Positions 22,898 through 31,382 of a DNA stretch of 35,864 nucleotides are shown here, piece by piece. The notes beneath the pieces are model-generated. The model saw nothing but the letters and a program-made list of their open reading frames with translations. It was not told the DNA's origin and made no database searches. A program made the position numbers and the translations under genes. Source of the DNA: Bradyrhizobium uaiense (GTDB lineage Bacteria; Pseudomonadota; Alphaproteobacteria; Rhizobiales; Xanthobacteraceae); the NCBI RefSeq assembly GCF_010811875.1, contig NZ_VKHP01000071.1, positions 1-35,864 of the forward strand. Direction: 5' to 3'. The first letter of the stretch is position 1; each line of letters starts with the position of its first letter.

Positions 22898-24796
22898 TCA
22901 CGAGTGGAGGCGGCGCCGGGTGCCCGGTGCGGGCGCCGAGCCGTGGGTCTCGCTGAACAGTTCGGCGAGCTTCTCGGTGATCGCGCCGCCAAGCTCTTCG
23001 GCATCCACGATGGTGACGGCGCGGCGATAGTAGCGCGTGACGTCATGACCGATGCCGATCGCGATCAGCTCGACCGGCGAGCGGGTCTCGATCTCTTCGA
23101 TGATGTGGCGCAGATGCCGCTCGAGATAGTTGCCGGGATTGACCGACAGCGTGGAATCGTCGACCGGCGCGCCGTCGGAGATCATCATCAGGATGCGGCG
23201 CTGCTCGGGACGCCCAAGCAGACGCTTGTGCGCCCAGTCGAGCGCCTCGCCGTCGATGTTTTCCTTGAGCAGGCCCTCGCGCATCATCAGGCCGAGATTT
23301 TTCCGCGCGCGCCGCCACGGTGCGTCGGCCGACTTGTAGATGATGTGCCTGAGATCGTTGAGACGGCCAGGATTGGCCGGCTTGCCGGCGGCAAGCCACG
23401 CCTCGCGCGACTGCCCGCCCTTCCAGGCGCGGGTAGTGAAGCCCAGGATCTCGACCTTGACGCCGCAACGCTCCAGCGTGCGCGCCAGGATGTCGGCGCA
23501 GGTGGCAGCGACCGTGATCGGACGGCCGCGCATCGAGCCGGAATTATCCAGCAGCAGCGTCACGACGGTGTCGCGGAAGGTCGCCTCCTTCTCATGCATG
23601 AAGGACAGCGGGTGATAGGGATCGGTGACGACACGCGACAGCCGCGCCGGATCGAGGATGCCCTCCTCGAGATCGAAATCCCAGGCGCGGTTCTGCTGCG
23701 CCATCAGGCGGCGCTGCAGACGGTTGGCGAGCCGCGCCACGATGCCCTGCAGATGCGCGAGCTGCTTGTCGAGATAGGAACGCAGCCGCTCGAGCTCGTC
23801 GTGATCGCAGAGATCCTCGGCTGCGACCACCTCGTCGAACTTCGGCGCGAAGGCGTGATATTCCGGACCGCGCGGCTCGTTCTGGCCGCGTGAATTCGGC
23901 CGGGTCGCCTCGCCCGGCGTCTCGTCGTCACCGAGCTCGCCGTCGTCGAACGTGTCCGACGTAGAGGCCTGTGCGCTCTCCATCGCGCTTTCGCTCATTT
24001 CGTCCGCGGTGGTCTGGGCCTGGTCGGCGCTCATCTCCTGCGCGGCGTCGGAATCCGGCGAGCCTTCGGCACCGGACTGATCGCTCTCGCCGTCCTGGTT
24101 CTCGTCCTGATCCTCGTCGTCATCGGAATCCATGTTGCGGTCGTCGCCGAGATCGAGCGCCGACAGCAGATCGTGGACGAGGTCGCCGAACCGGGCCTGG
24201 TCCTCGGCAAAACGGCTGAGCTGGTCGAGCCGCGAGCCGATCTTGTCCTCCAGCGTCGGACGCCAGAGATCGACCATCTTCTTTGCGGCAGCGGGCGGAG
24301 CCATGCCGGTGAGGCGCTCGCGCACCAGCATCGCCAGCGCATCGGACAGCGGCGCGTCGGCGCGATCGGTGATCTCGTCGTACTTGCCGCGATGGAAATG
24401 ATCGTCGAGCATCGCGGTGAGGTTCTTCGCGACGCCCGCCATCCGTCGCGAGCCGAGCGCCTCGACGCGCGCCTGCTCGACCGCCTCAAACACGCCGCGC
24501 GCCTGCGGATTACCCGGCATCAGCTTGCGATGCACCTTGGGATCGTGACAGGCGATCTTGAGCGCGATCGAATCGGCATGGCCGCGCACGATCGCCGCGT
24601 CGCGCTTGGTCATCTTGCGCGCCGGCTCCGGCAGCCGCGCCTTGCCGGGCGCGAGCCCGGGGCGCTCCGCGGCGAAGCTGACTTCGAGCTCCGGCTTCTT
24701 GGCGATCGCCTTCAGGCACGCCGACACCGAGCGCTTGAACGGCTCGGTCGGCGCTTCCTTCGATCCGGGACGGAATTTGATGTTGGAGGCTGTCAT
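22898..24796 (-). CDS. cobT: Cobaltochelatase subunit CobT
   Basis: This 632-residue subunit partners CobS and CobN in ATP-driven insertion of cobalt into hydrogenobyrinic acid a,c-diamide (aerobic vitamin B12 pathway, cytoplasm). The N-terminal half is the CobT domain. A long acidic linker rich in Asp, Glu and Ser lies at about 220-300. The C-terminal von Willebrand A domain carries the metal-dependent adhesion site D417-N-S419-G-S421. The start at ATG 24796 overlaps the upstream gene's stop as ATGA, so translation is probably coupled; an in-frame TTG at 24814 is rejected. The cobN gene is not in the window. Confidence 0.96.
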   Translation of the reverse strand: MTASNIKFRPGSKEAPTEPFKRSVSACLKAIAKKPELEVSFAAERPGLAPGKARLPEPARKMTKRDAAIVRGHADSIALKIACHDPKVHRKLMPGNPQARGVFEAVEQARVEALGSRRMAGVAKNLTAMLDDHFHRGKYDEITDRADAPLSDALAMLVRERLTGMAPPAAAKKMVDLWRPTLEDKIGSRLDQLSRFAEDQARFGDLVHDLLSALDLGDDRNMDSDDDEDQDENQDGESDQSGAEGSPDSDAAQEMSADQAQTTADEMSESAMESAQASTSDTFDDGELGDDETPGEATRPNSRGQNEPRGPEYHAFAPKFDEVVAAEDLCDHDELERLRSYLDKQLAHLQGIVARLANRLQRRLMAQQNRAWDFDLEEGILDPARLSRVVTDPYHPLSFMHEKEATFRDTVVTLLLDNSGSMRGRPITVAATCADILARTLERCGVKVEILGFTTRAWKGGQSREAWLAAGKPANPGRLNDLRHIIYKSADAPWRRARKNLGLMMREGLLKENIDGEALDWAHKRLLGRPEQRRILMMISDGAPVDDSTLSVNPGNYLERHLRHIIEEIETRSPVELIAIGIGHDVTRYYRRAVTIVDAEELGGAITEKLAELFSETHGSAPAPGTRRRLHS

Positions 24797-25203
24797 AGCG
24801 ATTTCGTAAACCAATGGCGCGTTACGCCACCGGGATACCCCTCAATCGAACCGAATTCTTTATATCCATTGGCGCGGTAGAAGCCCGGCGCCTGGAAGCT
24901 CATCGTATCCAGATAGGATTGCGTGGCCCCGAAGCGCCGCGCCTCGTCTTCGATTGCCTTGATCAGCTTCGCGCCAAAGCCCTTGTTGCGAAACTTCTGC
25001 TCCATCCAGAACAGCTGGATGAACAACACCGCGGTCCAGACCTCGCCGACGATGCCGCCGACGATCTCGTCGCCTTGCCGCAGCGAGATGGCGAAGCGCT
25101 TGTACTTCTGCTTCCCCATCTTCTCGTTGTTGTAGCGGAGCAATCCGCCGAGCACCGCCTTCTTCGTCTGTGTGACTGTGCGCTCGACGGAGATTTTCGG
25201 CAT
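24793..25203 (-). CDS. GNAT-family N-acetyltransferase between cobS and cobT
   Basis: This 136-residue GNAT protein has the acetyl-CoA pyrophosphate loop R72-N-K-G75-F-G77, preceded by the strand V-L-F-I-Q-L-F-W-M and followed by Y-L-D-T-M-S-F-Q-A-P-G-F-Y-R-A-N-G-Y, the usual C-terminal GNAT signature. It starts three bases after the cobS stop and ends with a TGA overlapping the cobT ATG, so it is locked into the cobS-cobT transcript. The substrate is unknown; small GNATs act on amines, antibiotics or protein lysines. It may modify a chelatase subunit or may be a passenger. Confidence 0.9.
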   Translation of the reverse strand: MPKISVERTVTQTKKAVLGGLLRYNNEKMGKQKYKRFAISLRQGDEIVGGIVGEVWTAVLFIQLFWMEQKFRNKGFGAKLIKAIEDEARRFGATQSYLDTMSFQAPGFYRANGYKEFGSIEGYPGGVTRHWFTKSL

Positions 25204-25206
25204 GGA

Positions 25207-26205
25207 CTAGCTGAGCGCCACGTTGACCGAGGATTCCGGCAACTCGACGTTGAAGCAGCGCTGGTAGAACTCGGCGACCAGCGGCCGCTCCAGCTCGTCA
25301 CACTTGTTGAGGAAGGTGACGCGGAACGCGAAGCCGATGTCGCTGAAGATGTCGGCGTTCTCGGCCCAGGTGATCACCGTGCGCGGGCTCATCACCGTCG
25401 ACAGGTCGCCATTGGCGAACGCGTTACGGGTGAGATCGGCAAGCCGCACCATCTTGTTGACGATGTCGCGGCCTTCCTGCGTGCGGTAGTGGCGCGCCTT
25501 CGCCAGCACGATCTCCACTTCCTCGTCATGGGCGAGGTAGTTCAGCGTGGTGACGATCGACCAGCGGTCCATCTGGCCCTGGTTGATCTGCTGGGTGCCG
25601 TGATAGAGGCCCGACGTATCGCCGAGGCCGACCGTGTTGGCGGTCGAGAACAGGCGGAACGCCGGATGCGGCTTGATCACCTTGTTCTGGTCGAGCAGCG
25701 TCAGGCGGCCGGAGACTTCCAGCACGCGCTGGATCACGAACATCACGTCCGGGCGGCCGGCGTCGTATTCGTCGAACACCAGCGCGATGTTGTGCTGCAG
25801 CGCCCAGGGCAGGATGCCGTCACGGAATTCAGTGACCTGCTTGCCTTCCTTGACCACGATCGCATCCTTGCCGACCAGATCGATACGGCTGATGTGGCTG
25901 TCGAGGTTGACGCGCACGCAGGGCCAGTTGAGGCGGGCCGCAACCTGCTCGATGTGCGTCGATTTGCCGGTGCCGTGATAGCCGGTGACCATCACGCGGC
26001 GGTTCTTGGCGAAGCCGGCGAGGATCGCGAGCGTGGTGGCGCGGTCGAAGCGGTAGTCGCTGTCGACTTCCGGCACGTGCGGATCGACTTCGGAATAGGC
26101 GGGAACTTCCAGGTCGCTATCGATCCCGAAGACCTGCCGGACCGACACCTTCATGTCGGGCAAGCCGACGGGTTCTTGAGCTTTGGTCTGGACGGCGGTC
26201 GTCAT
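25207..26205 (-). CDS. cobS: Cobaltochelatase AAA+ subunit CobS
   Basis: This 332-residue AAA+ ATPase forms the motor ring of aerobic cobaltochelatase with CobT. Walker A is G-Y-H-G-T-G-K81-S-T and Walker B is L-V-F-D-E at 142-146. Sensor and arginine-finger regions follow (F-S-T-A-N-T-V, M-D-R-W-S). Length and N-terminal M-K-V-S-V-R-Q-V-F-G match the family. ATG 26205 has GGAGG four bases upstream. It is the first gene of cobS-GNAT-cobT-phytase-like. The 293 bases upstream, to the DedA gene, hold its promoter presumably; I saw no cobalamin riboswitch features there (no B12-box-like sequence), and no gene. Confidence 0.96.
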   Translation of the reverse strand: MTTAVQTKAQEPVGLPDMKVSVRQVFGIDSDLEVPAYSEVDPHVPEVDSDYRFDRATTLAILAGFAKNRRVMVTGYHGTGKSTHIEQVAARLNWPCVRVNLDSHISRIDLVGKDAIVVKEGKQVTEFRDGILPWALQHNIALVFDEYDAGRPDVMFVIQRVLEVSGRLTLLDQNKVIKPHPAFRLFSTANTVGLGDTSGLYHGTQQINQGQMDRWSIVTTLNYLAHDEEVEIVLAKARHYRTQEGRDIVNKMVRLADLTRNAFANGDLSTVMSPRTVITWAENADIFSDIGFAFRVTFLNKCDELERPLVAEFYQRCFNVELPESSVNVALS

Positions 26206-26498
26206 TCATCCTCCGAGGTCCCGGGCGTTCCCGAAACCAGATTAATCGTTTGGCTGCGGATGGGGTGCTTCGCACAAGCCTAGCAGAGAGCAACGGCCGG
26301 CAGAAGCCCGCGGGTAAATCAAAGTTCCGTTGTTCTATCATAAAGATAAGAGCGAAACTCGGTTTTTGGAAGGCTGCTCTGCAAATCCCGCCGTACTTTT
26401 GCCGCAGCGCCACGGCGGCCTGCCAGTCCGGGGCACTTTTCACCACGGCGGGGAGTTGTTAGCTCTCGGACCTGTTTCACCACTGCCCAAGGGATTCT

Positions 26499-27161
26499 GT
26501 GACTTCATTCCTTGACCCATTGATTGCGTTCGTTTCGGCCCATGCCTGGCTCGCCTATCTGACGCTGTTTCTGGCCGCCCTGCTGGAAGCCGTGCCGATG
26601 GTCGGCTCCCTGGTGCCGGGCTCGACCATCATCCTGGCGCTGAGTGCGCTGGTGCCGGGCGGCGAATTGAAGCTCGTGCCGGTGCTGGCCGCCGCGGCCG
26701 CCGGCGCGATGCTCGGCGACGGCACCGCCTACATGATCGGCCACCGCAGCCAGCGCGAGATCCTGTCGGCCTGGCCGCTCTCCAACTACCCGCGCGTGGT
26801 CGCGCAGAGCGAGGCCTTCTTCAACCGCTGGGGCGTGCTCGCGGTGTTCTTCGCCCGCTTCGTGCCGCCGATCCGCGCCTTCGTGCCGATCACGGCCGGC
26901 GCGCTCGACATGCCGCCGGCGCGGTTCTACGCGGTCAACATCCCTGCGATCCTGCTCTGGGCGCCGGCGCATGTGCTGCCCGGTGTGCTCGCGGTCACGG
27001 CGCTGCACGACTATGCCGGCCTGCCGCATCATCAGCATGTCGGCAAGCATCTCTGGATGTTTGCGGTGGCAGGCGGCGCCGTCATCCTCGCGCTGGCGAT
27101 CTGGACCATCCGGCGCCGGCATGGCGGCGGCCTGATCGAACCATCCAAACCGGCAGAATAA
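26499..27161 (+). CDS. DedA/VTT-family membrane protein
   Basis: This 220-residue inner-membrane protein has the DedA signatures: an amphipathic re-entrant segment E-A-V-P-M-V-G-S-L-V-P-G-S near 30-42, and F-A-R-F-V-P-P-I-R-A-F-V-P near 115-127, with the conserved Arg and Pro. Several membrane helices follow, the last near 185-205. Members are implicated in undecaprenyl phosphate or phospholipid flipping and in membrane potential. The GTG start at 26499 has AAGGG five bases upstream. It converges on the citrate-synthase-like gene with only three bases between stops, so no independent terminator fits between them. Confidence 0.92.
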   Translation: MTSFLDPLIAFVSAHAWLAYLTLFLAALLEAVPMVGSLVPGSTIILALSALVPGGELKLVPVLAAAAAGAMLGDGTAYMIGHRSQREILSAWPLSNYPRVVAQSEAFFNRWGVLAVFFARFVPPIRAFVPITAGALDMPPARFYAVNIPAILLWAPAHVLPGVLAVTALHDYAGLPHHQHVGKHLWMFAVAGGAVILALAIWTIRRRHGGGLIEPSKPAE

Positions 27162-27164
27162 AAG

Positions 27165-28388
27165 CTAAATACTATTGGTCGAACCGGCCCGCCCGGGTGC
27201 CGGGCCGACATAGCGGGCGCGAGGCCTGATCAGCTTGCCGAGCTGAAGCTGCTCGCTGGCATGCGCGATCCAGCCGACGCTGCGGGCCATGGCGAACAGC
27301 GCCAGCTCGCTCCCCGCCGGCATCCGCAGCGCATGCACCAGCACCGCCAGCGCGTAATCGATGTTGACGAACTCGCCGGTCGCCTCCGCGATTCTATCAG
27401 GCACTTCCCTGGTGAATTTGCGCGGCGCACCGGCGCGCGTCAGGGCCTCGAGCAGCGAGATCGCCCGTGGATCGCCTTTCTTGTAGACGCCGTGCCCGAA
27501 GCCGGCGAAGCGCTCGCCGAGCGCAACCCGCTCGCGGACCACAGGCGCGACGTCATTGTCGATCATGGTCCTGACCAGGCGCGAGGCGAGCACGCCGGCG
27601 CCGCCATGCATCGGCCCTTTCAGCGCGACGAGACCCGCGATCACGGCGTCGTACAGGTTGAGCCCGGTCGATGCCGCGCAGCGCACGGTGAAGGTGGACG
27701 CATTCAATTCATGATCGGCCAGCAGCACCAGCGCGCGGCGAATAAGGTCCGGCGCATGCTTGTTGTCAGGCGTCCAGACCCGCGCCACCTGCTCATGCAG
27801 CGGCTCTGCCGATGGCACAGCATTCAACATGGTCGCGACCAGCAGCCGCAGGATGCGGCCGCCGACCATCGCGCGGCCATCGGGCGCGCGGGTGAAGGCG
27901 CCGGGATCGGCACTTGCCGCCAGCGCAAACACCGCGACCGTCCGGTCGATCGGCTGGGCGCGGCGCGCGGCTTCCGCGATCGCGCGCATCTCATCCGAGA
28001 CGTGCGGACAATTGTCCGGCGCGAACGGATCGACGCCGGTGACATCCCACAGCAGTGTCGCGGTGTGCTCCAACGTATCGCGTTGGGCGAGATCGACGCA
28101 GTTCACGCCGCGATAGATCGGGCCCTGCTCGGTGATTGTTGCGATCGCCGAATCCATCACCGGCAAGTCCGCATCGAAGTTTCGGAGCCCGCGCGGCTCC
28201 GGCGACGGTACGCGGCGCTCCTTCAAACCCCTGATGTCCTCGGCACGGTAGCGATGGCTGCGCGAATCCGGCGACGGCTCCGAGCGGATCAGGCCGCGGC
28301 TGACATAGGCGTAGAGGGTCGCCGGCGAGATCGCGAGCTCGGCGGCGGCTTCGCGAGCGGAGAGGTAAAGCTCGGCGGATTTTTTCAT
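27165..28388 (-). CDS. Citrate-synthase-family protein fused to an N-terminal helix-turn-helix
   Basis: This 407-residue protein begins with a MerR-like helix-turn-helix (about 8-65: Y-L-S-A-R-E-A-A-A-E-L-A-I-S-P-A-T-L-Y-A-Y-V-S-R-G-L-I-R). A citrate-synthase domain follows with the catalytic triad His261 (G-P-M-H-G-G), His299 (G-F-G-H-G-V-Y) and Asp344 (V-N-I-D-Y). It may therefore be an enzyme that binds DNA, or a metabolite sensor. It is divergent from a second citrate-synthase gene, with AT-rich palindromes in the 76 bases between the starts. ATG 28388 was chosen; an in-frame TTG at 28406 lies inside the palindrome. No clear ribosome site is visible. The acyl-CoA substrate, acetyl- or propionyl-CoA, is unknown. 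Confidence 0.88.
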   Translation of the reverse strand: MKKSAELYLSAREAAAELAISPATLYAYVSRGLIRSEPSPDSRSHRYRAEDIRGLKERRVPSPEPRGLRNFDADLPVMDSAIATITEQGPIYRGVNCVDLAQRDTLEHTATLLWDVTGVDPFAPDNCPHVSDEMRAIAEAARRAQPIDRTVAVFALAASADPGAFTRAPDGRAMVGGRILRLLVATMLNAVPSAEPLHEQVARVWTPDNKHAPDLIRRALVLLADHELNASTFTVRCAASTGLNLYDAVIAGLVALKGPMHGGAGVLASRLVRTMIDNDVAPVVRERVALGERFAGFGHGVYKKGDPRAISLLEALTRAGAPRKFTREVPDRIAEATGEFVNIDYALAVLVHALRMPAGSELALFAMARSVGWIAHASEQLQLGKLIRPRARYVGPAPGRAGSTNSI

Positions 28389-28393
28389 ATTGA

Positions 28394-28416
28394 TTGATAT
28401 AATCAAGATTGATCAA
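28394..28416. promoter_or_regulatory. Palindromes between the divergent citrate-synthase genes
   Basis: TTGAT-ATA-ATCAA at 28394-28406 and TTGATCAA at 28409-28416 are both perfect. A further TTGAT at 28390-28394 (ATTGATTGAT) overlaps the first. This AT-rich block is the only such stretch nearby and sits six bases from the start of the helix-turn-helix fusion gene. It is a likely operator and, for the fusion gene, probably the core promoter. Confidence 0.6.
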
Positions 28417-28464
28417 CTCGTCGAGAGGCCCGACCTTGAAGGGGTGAAGCAAGGAGATCGGGCC

Positions 28465-29559
28465 ATGAACATGATTCTCACCAAGAGCCAGATCGGTCTG
28501 GACGGCGTACCCGCCGCCGAGACCGTGTTGAGCCATGTCGACGGCGAGCGCGGCGAGTTGATCATCGCCGGCGAGCACGTCGCCAACCTCGCAGGCAAGT
28601 CGAGCTTCGAGGCCGTCACGACGCGGCTGTGGAACGGCGCCACCGGCAAGTCGCTGAGCGAAGCCAATGTCCGCGCCAGCCTCGGCGCCGCCCGCGAACG
28701 CGCCTTTGCGCGGCTGCCGGACCTGCTGCCGGCGACGCACGGCATGTCGATCGTCGACGGCTTCCGGGCCGCAATCGCAGGCCTGCGCGCCGAGAGCGGG
28801 CTGGAGCACGAGGCGACCATTGTCGGCGCCTTCCCGGTGATCGCGGGCGCCCTGGTGCAGAACGCCAAGGGACATGCCCCGATCGCGCCGGACCCGAACG
28901 CCAGCCACGCCGCCGACACGCTGCGGATGCTGCGGGGCCGCAAGGCCGAGCCGCGCGAGGTCGCCGCACTTGACGCCTATTTCGTCACCGTCTGCGATCA
29001 CGGCATGAACGCGTCGACCTTCACCACGCGGGTGATCGCCTCGACCCAGGCCGATCTGTTTGCGGCGATCACCGGCGGCTACTGCGCGTTGACCGGCCCG
29101 CTGCATGGCGGCGCGCCGGAGCCGGTGCTCGAGATGCTGGATGCGATCGGCACGCGCGAGCGCATCAAGCCCTGGGTTGACGGCGCGCTCGCACATGGCG
29201 AGCGGCTGATGGGGTTCGGCCATCGCGTCTATCGCGTGCGCGACCCGCGCGCCGACGTGCTCAAGGTTGCGATCGAGCGCCTGGAGGCCAGCGGCGCCGA
29301 CCTGCCGTTTGCCGGCGAGGTCGAGGCCTACATCCGCGCAGCGCTGCGCAAGAAGAATCCGGAGCGGCCGCTCGAGACCAATGTGGAGTTCTTCACCGCG
29401 ATCCTGCTCGACGGACTGGAGATCCCGCGGCAGGCCTTCACGCCGATCTTCGCCGTGGCACGCGCCGCCGGCTGGACCGCGCACGCGCTCGAGCAGCGGC
29501 GCACCGGCCGACTGATCCGGCCGAGTTCGTCGTATGTCGGGGCGGTGCCGAAGGACTGA
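28465..29559 (+). CDS. Citrate/2-methylcitrate synthase family protein
   Basis: This 364-residue protein lacks the helix-turn-helix of its divergent neighbour. It retains His214 (G-P-L-H-G-G) and His253 (G-F-G-H-R-V-Y). At the position of the third catalytic residue, normally Asp, it has Glu308 (T-N-V-E-F-F). The C-terminal F-T-P-I-F-A-V-A-R-A-A-G-W-T-A-H is typical of the family. ATG 28465 has AAGGAG eight bases upstream; the frame stays open to 28390 without a ribosome site. At 364 residues it is shorter than housekeeping GltA (about 430), so a side role such as methylcitrate synthesis is likely. The two paralogues might form a heteromer. Confidence 0.92.
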   Translation: MNMILTKSQIGLDGVPAAETVLSHVDGERGELIIAGEHVANLAGKSSFEAVTTRLWNGATGKSLSEANVRASLGAARERAFARLPDLLPATHGMSIVDGFRAAIAGLRAESGLEHEATIVGAFPVIAGALVQNAKGHAPIAPDPNASHAADTLRMLRGRKAEPREVAALDAYFVTVCDHGMNASTFTTRVIASTQADLFAAITGGYCALTGPLHGGAPEPVLEMLDAIGTRERIKPWVDGALAHGERLMGFGHRVYRVRDPRADVLKVAIERLEASGADLPFAGEVEAYIRAALRKKNPERPLETNVEFFTAILLDGLEIPRQAFTPIFAVARAAGWTAHALEQRRTGRLIRPSSSYVGAVPKD

Positions 29560-29569
29560 GAGCTGACCG

Positions 29570-29815
29570 TAGCCCGGGTGGAGCGAAGCGAAATCCGGGA
29601 ACGGTGTGACCGCGGAGGGAGGAGCCCCGGATTGCGCTGCGCTTCATCCGGGCTACGAGACTTTTCTCCTTCCCCCTGAAAGGGGGAAGGTCGGGATGGG
29701 GGTCAGCCGCAGACGACGGTGTTCGCGGAGAGAGTAGATCCCCACCCGCTTTGCTCTGCGAGCAAAGCGACCTCCCCCTTTTCAAGGGGAGGTGGAAGCC
29801 AGGCGCGCGGACGAC
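29570..29815. repeat. Cluster of intergenic palindromic repeats
   Basis: Two repeat types lie back to back. The first is GTAGCCCGGGTGGAGCGAAG with its inverted partner CTTCATCCGGGCTAC, bracketing 29571-29658. The second has hairpins CCCCCT-GAAA-GGGGG near 29673-29685 and CTCCCCCTT-TTC-AAGGGGAG near 29772-29791, with GCTTTGCTC-TGC-GAGCAAAGC at 29748-29768. These are widespread in Bradyrhizobium-like genomes and can act as terminators. No gene is seen in the interval. Confidence 0.8.
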
Positions 29816-30451
29816 TTACGCTTCGCGCACCACGGTCTTCAGATAATTATACGCCTTGATGATCTCGATCAGGCGATCCTCGGTGGAGCGGTCGCCGCCG
29901 TTGGCGTCGGGATGGTGCTGCTTGACCAGCGCCTTGTACTTGGCCTTGACGTCTTCCAGCGTCGCCCCGGCGCCGAGCCCCATCACCAGCAGCGCCTTGC
30001 GCTCGGCGTTCATAACCTTGCGCGTCTCGGGCTTGGGCTCCGCGCCGCCTGGACCCGGGCGCCAGCGGCCGCGGCCGTTGAGTTCGGAGAACACGTGGAA
30101 CGGATCGGAGGCGGCATCGAGACCACTCTCCTTCTTGCCGTTGTTGGCACCCATCTTCCAGGTCGGACGGTGGCCGGTCAGCGCGTCCTTCTGGTAGCGC
30201 GCGACGTCGTCAGGATTCATGCCCTGGAAGAAATTGTAGGACTGGTTGTACTCGCGGACGTGATCGAGGCAGAAGTGCCAATACTCGCGCGAATTCTCGC
30301 GGCCCTTCGGAGCGCGATGCGCGCCCTTGTTCTGGCAACCCGCCCACTCGCAGGCGACAGCCTGCTCGCCGGCTTGCGCCTGGCGCTTCGCACTCACCTT
30401 GGTCGGCTTGATGCGAATGGAGTCGAAGAATTTAGATGAATCGATGGCCAT
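29816..30451 (-). CDS. J-domain (DnaJ-like) co-chaperone with N-terminal cysteine motif
   Basis: This 211-residue protein carries a J domain at its C-terminus, unusual compared with DnaJ itself: L-E-D-V-K-A-K-Y-K-A-L-V-K-Q-H-H-P-D, with the HPD triad near 180. It would stimulate an Hsp70 ATPase. The N-terminal half has C-E-W-A-G-C and H-F-C-L-D-H, which could bind zinc, and a conserved-looking Y-W-H-F-C segment. The ATG at 30451 has AGAGAA upstream; the in-frame start at 30475 is less good. It is divergent from bolA, an arrangement I recall as common in Rhizobiales. The repeat cluster lies directly downstream. Confidence 0.9.
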   Translation of the reverse strand: MAIDSSKFFDSIRIKPTKVSAKRQAQAGEQAVACEWAGCQNKGAHRAPKGRENSREYWHFCLDHVREYNQSYNFFQGMNPDDVARYQKDALTGHRPTWKMGANNGKKESGLDAASDPFHVFSELNGRGRWRPGPGGAEPKPETRKVMNAERKALLVMGLGAGATLEDVKAKYKALVKQHHPDANGGDRSTEDRLIEIIKAYNYLKTVVREA

Positions 30452-30560
30452 GTTCTCTTTGACTACGCAATGCACAATTCTTCAAGTCTTGACATTGCGC
30501 AGACCTCGTTTCCCGCTTGCACCATTGACGAAAAGCTGTCGCGGACCTAACTCCGCCGCC

Positions 30561-30836
30561 ATGAGCACCAAAGACGCTATCATAAACAAGTTGCGTGAAG
30601 CTTTCTTGCCCGAAAGCCTCGACGTCGTCGACGAGTCACACCTGCATGAGGGCCACGCCGGCCACAGGCCCGGCGGCGAGACACATTTCAGGGTATATAT
30701 TGTGTCTCCGGCCTTCGAAGGGAAGAGCCGGATCGAACGTCATCGCATGATAAATGCGACGCTGGCGCAGGAACTCGCCGGCTCGGTGCATGCGCTGGCG
30801 ATCCATGCACACGGCCCCGGGGAAAAGCCGCGCTAG
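30561..30836 (+). CDS. bolA: BolA family protein
   Basis: This 91-residue BolA has the fold's signature region S-H-L-H-E-G-H-A and T-H-F-R-V-Y-I-V-S-P-A-F-E-G-K, then R-H-R-M-I-N-A-T-L-A and H-A-L-A-I-H-A. Such proteins pair with monothiol glutaredoxins in iron-sulfur handling and may bind DNA. The ATG at 30561 matches the family N-terminus; the open frame upstream to 30327 overlaps the J-domain gene and is rejected. It is divergent from the J-domain gene, with 109 bases between starts. Confidence 0.93.
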   Translation: MSTKDAIINKLREAFLPESLDVVDESHLHEGHAGHRPGGETHFRVYIVSPAFEGKSRIERHRMINATLAQELAGSVHALAIHAHGPGEKPR

Positions 30837-30900
30837 TCCGGGCTTGCCTCAAGACGAAGCGGCGGTTTTCCGTTATGAGAATAGCACCTCCGCGCTTTAG

Positions 30901-31362
30901 ATGGGGCCGTTGATGATCTCTTGCTGGCCACGTTTCCGGTCGATTGTCACCGCCGCCGGCCTGCTCCTGATCTGTGCGATGCGCCCGGCCTTGGCGCTGG
31001 ATATGCCGAGCCCGTTCGTCCAGGAGGTGCTGATCAAGAGCATCCTGGTCTCGCTCAACGACGCCGTGGCCGCGAACAATTTCACCGTGTTCCACGCCAA
31101 GATCTCAAAGCCGTTCCGCGACCAGTTTCCACCCGACAAGCTGCGGACCATCTTCAAGGATCTGGTCGACAAGCACGCCGTGTTCGACGCCGTGGTGGCC
31201 AAGCCGATCGTGCTCGATGAGGACGCCAAGATCGACGACAAGGGCGTGTTGCGGCTGAAGGGCCATTTCGACACCACGCCCAAGCAGGTGAAGTATCAGC
31301 TCGGCTTCATCCCCTCCGACGGCGCGTGGAAGCTGTCGGGCATCTCGATCGATATCGAGTAG
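30901..31362 (+). CDS. Secreted protein of unknown function
   Basis: This 153-residue protein has a signal peptide (S-I-V-T-A-A-G-L-L-L-I-C-A, cleavage near A-L-A-L-D). The mature part is an alpha+beta domain of about 120 residues: V-S-L-N-D-A-V-A-A-N-N-F-T-V-F-H, I-S-K-P-F-R-D-Q-F, G-F-I-P-S-D-G-A-W-K-L-S-G-I-S-I. The pattern resembles small NTF2-like periplasmic proteins, but I do not recognise a named family. ATG 30901 or ATG 30913 could be the start; neither has a strong ribosome site. It follows bolA on the same strand after 64 bases. Confidence 0.8.
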   Translation: MGPLMISCWPRFRSIVTAAGLLLICAMRPALALDMPSPFVQEVLIKSILVSLNDAVAANNFTVFHAKISKPFRDQFPPDKLRTIFKDLVDKHAVFDAVVAKPIVLDEDAKIDDKGVLRLKGHFDTTPKQVKYQLGFIPSDGAWKLSGISIDIE

Positions 31363-31382
31363 CTTCTGGCAGACTACCAGTC

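Noticed and set aside
26250..26462. A 70-codon frame between cobS and DedA
   Set aside because: No ribosome site, no recognisable composition, and it overlaps presumed promoter DNA.
27261..28397. A 378-codon plus-strand frame over the helix-turn-helix citrate-synthase gene
   Set aside because: It is the reverse of a gene with all catalytic residues in place, and its residue composition is Arg/His/Asp-rich without domains.
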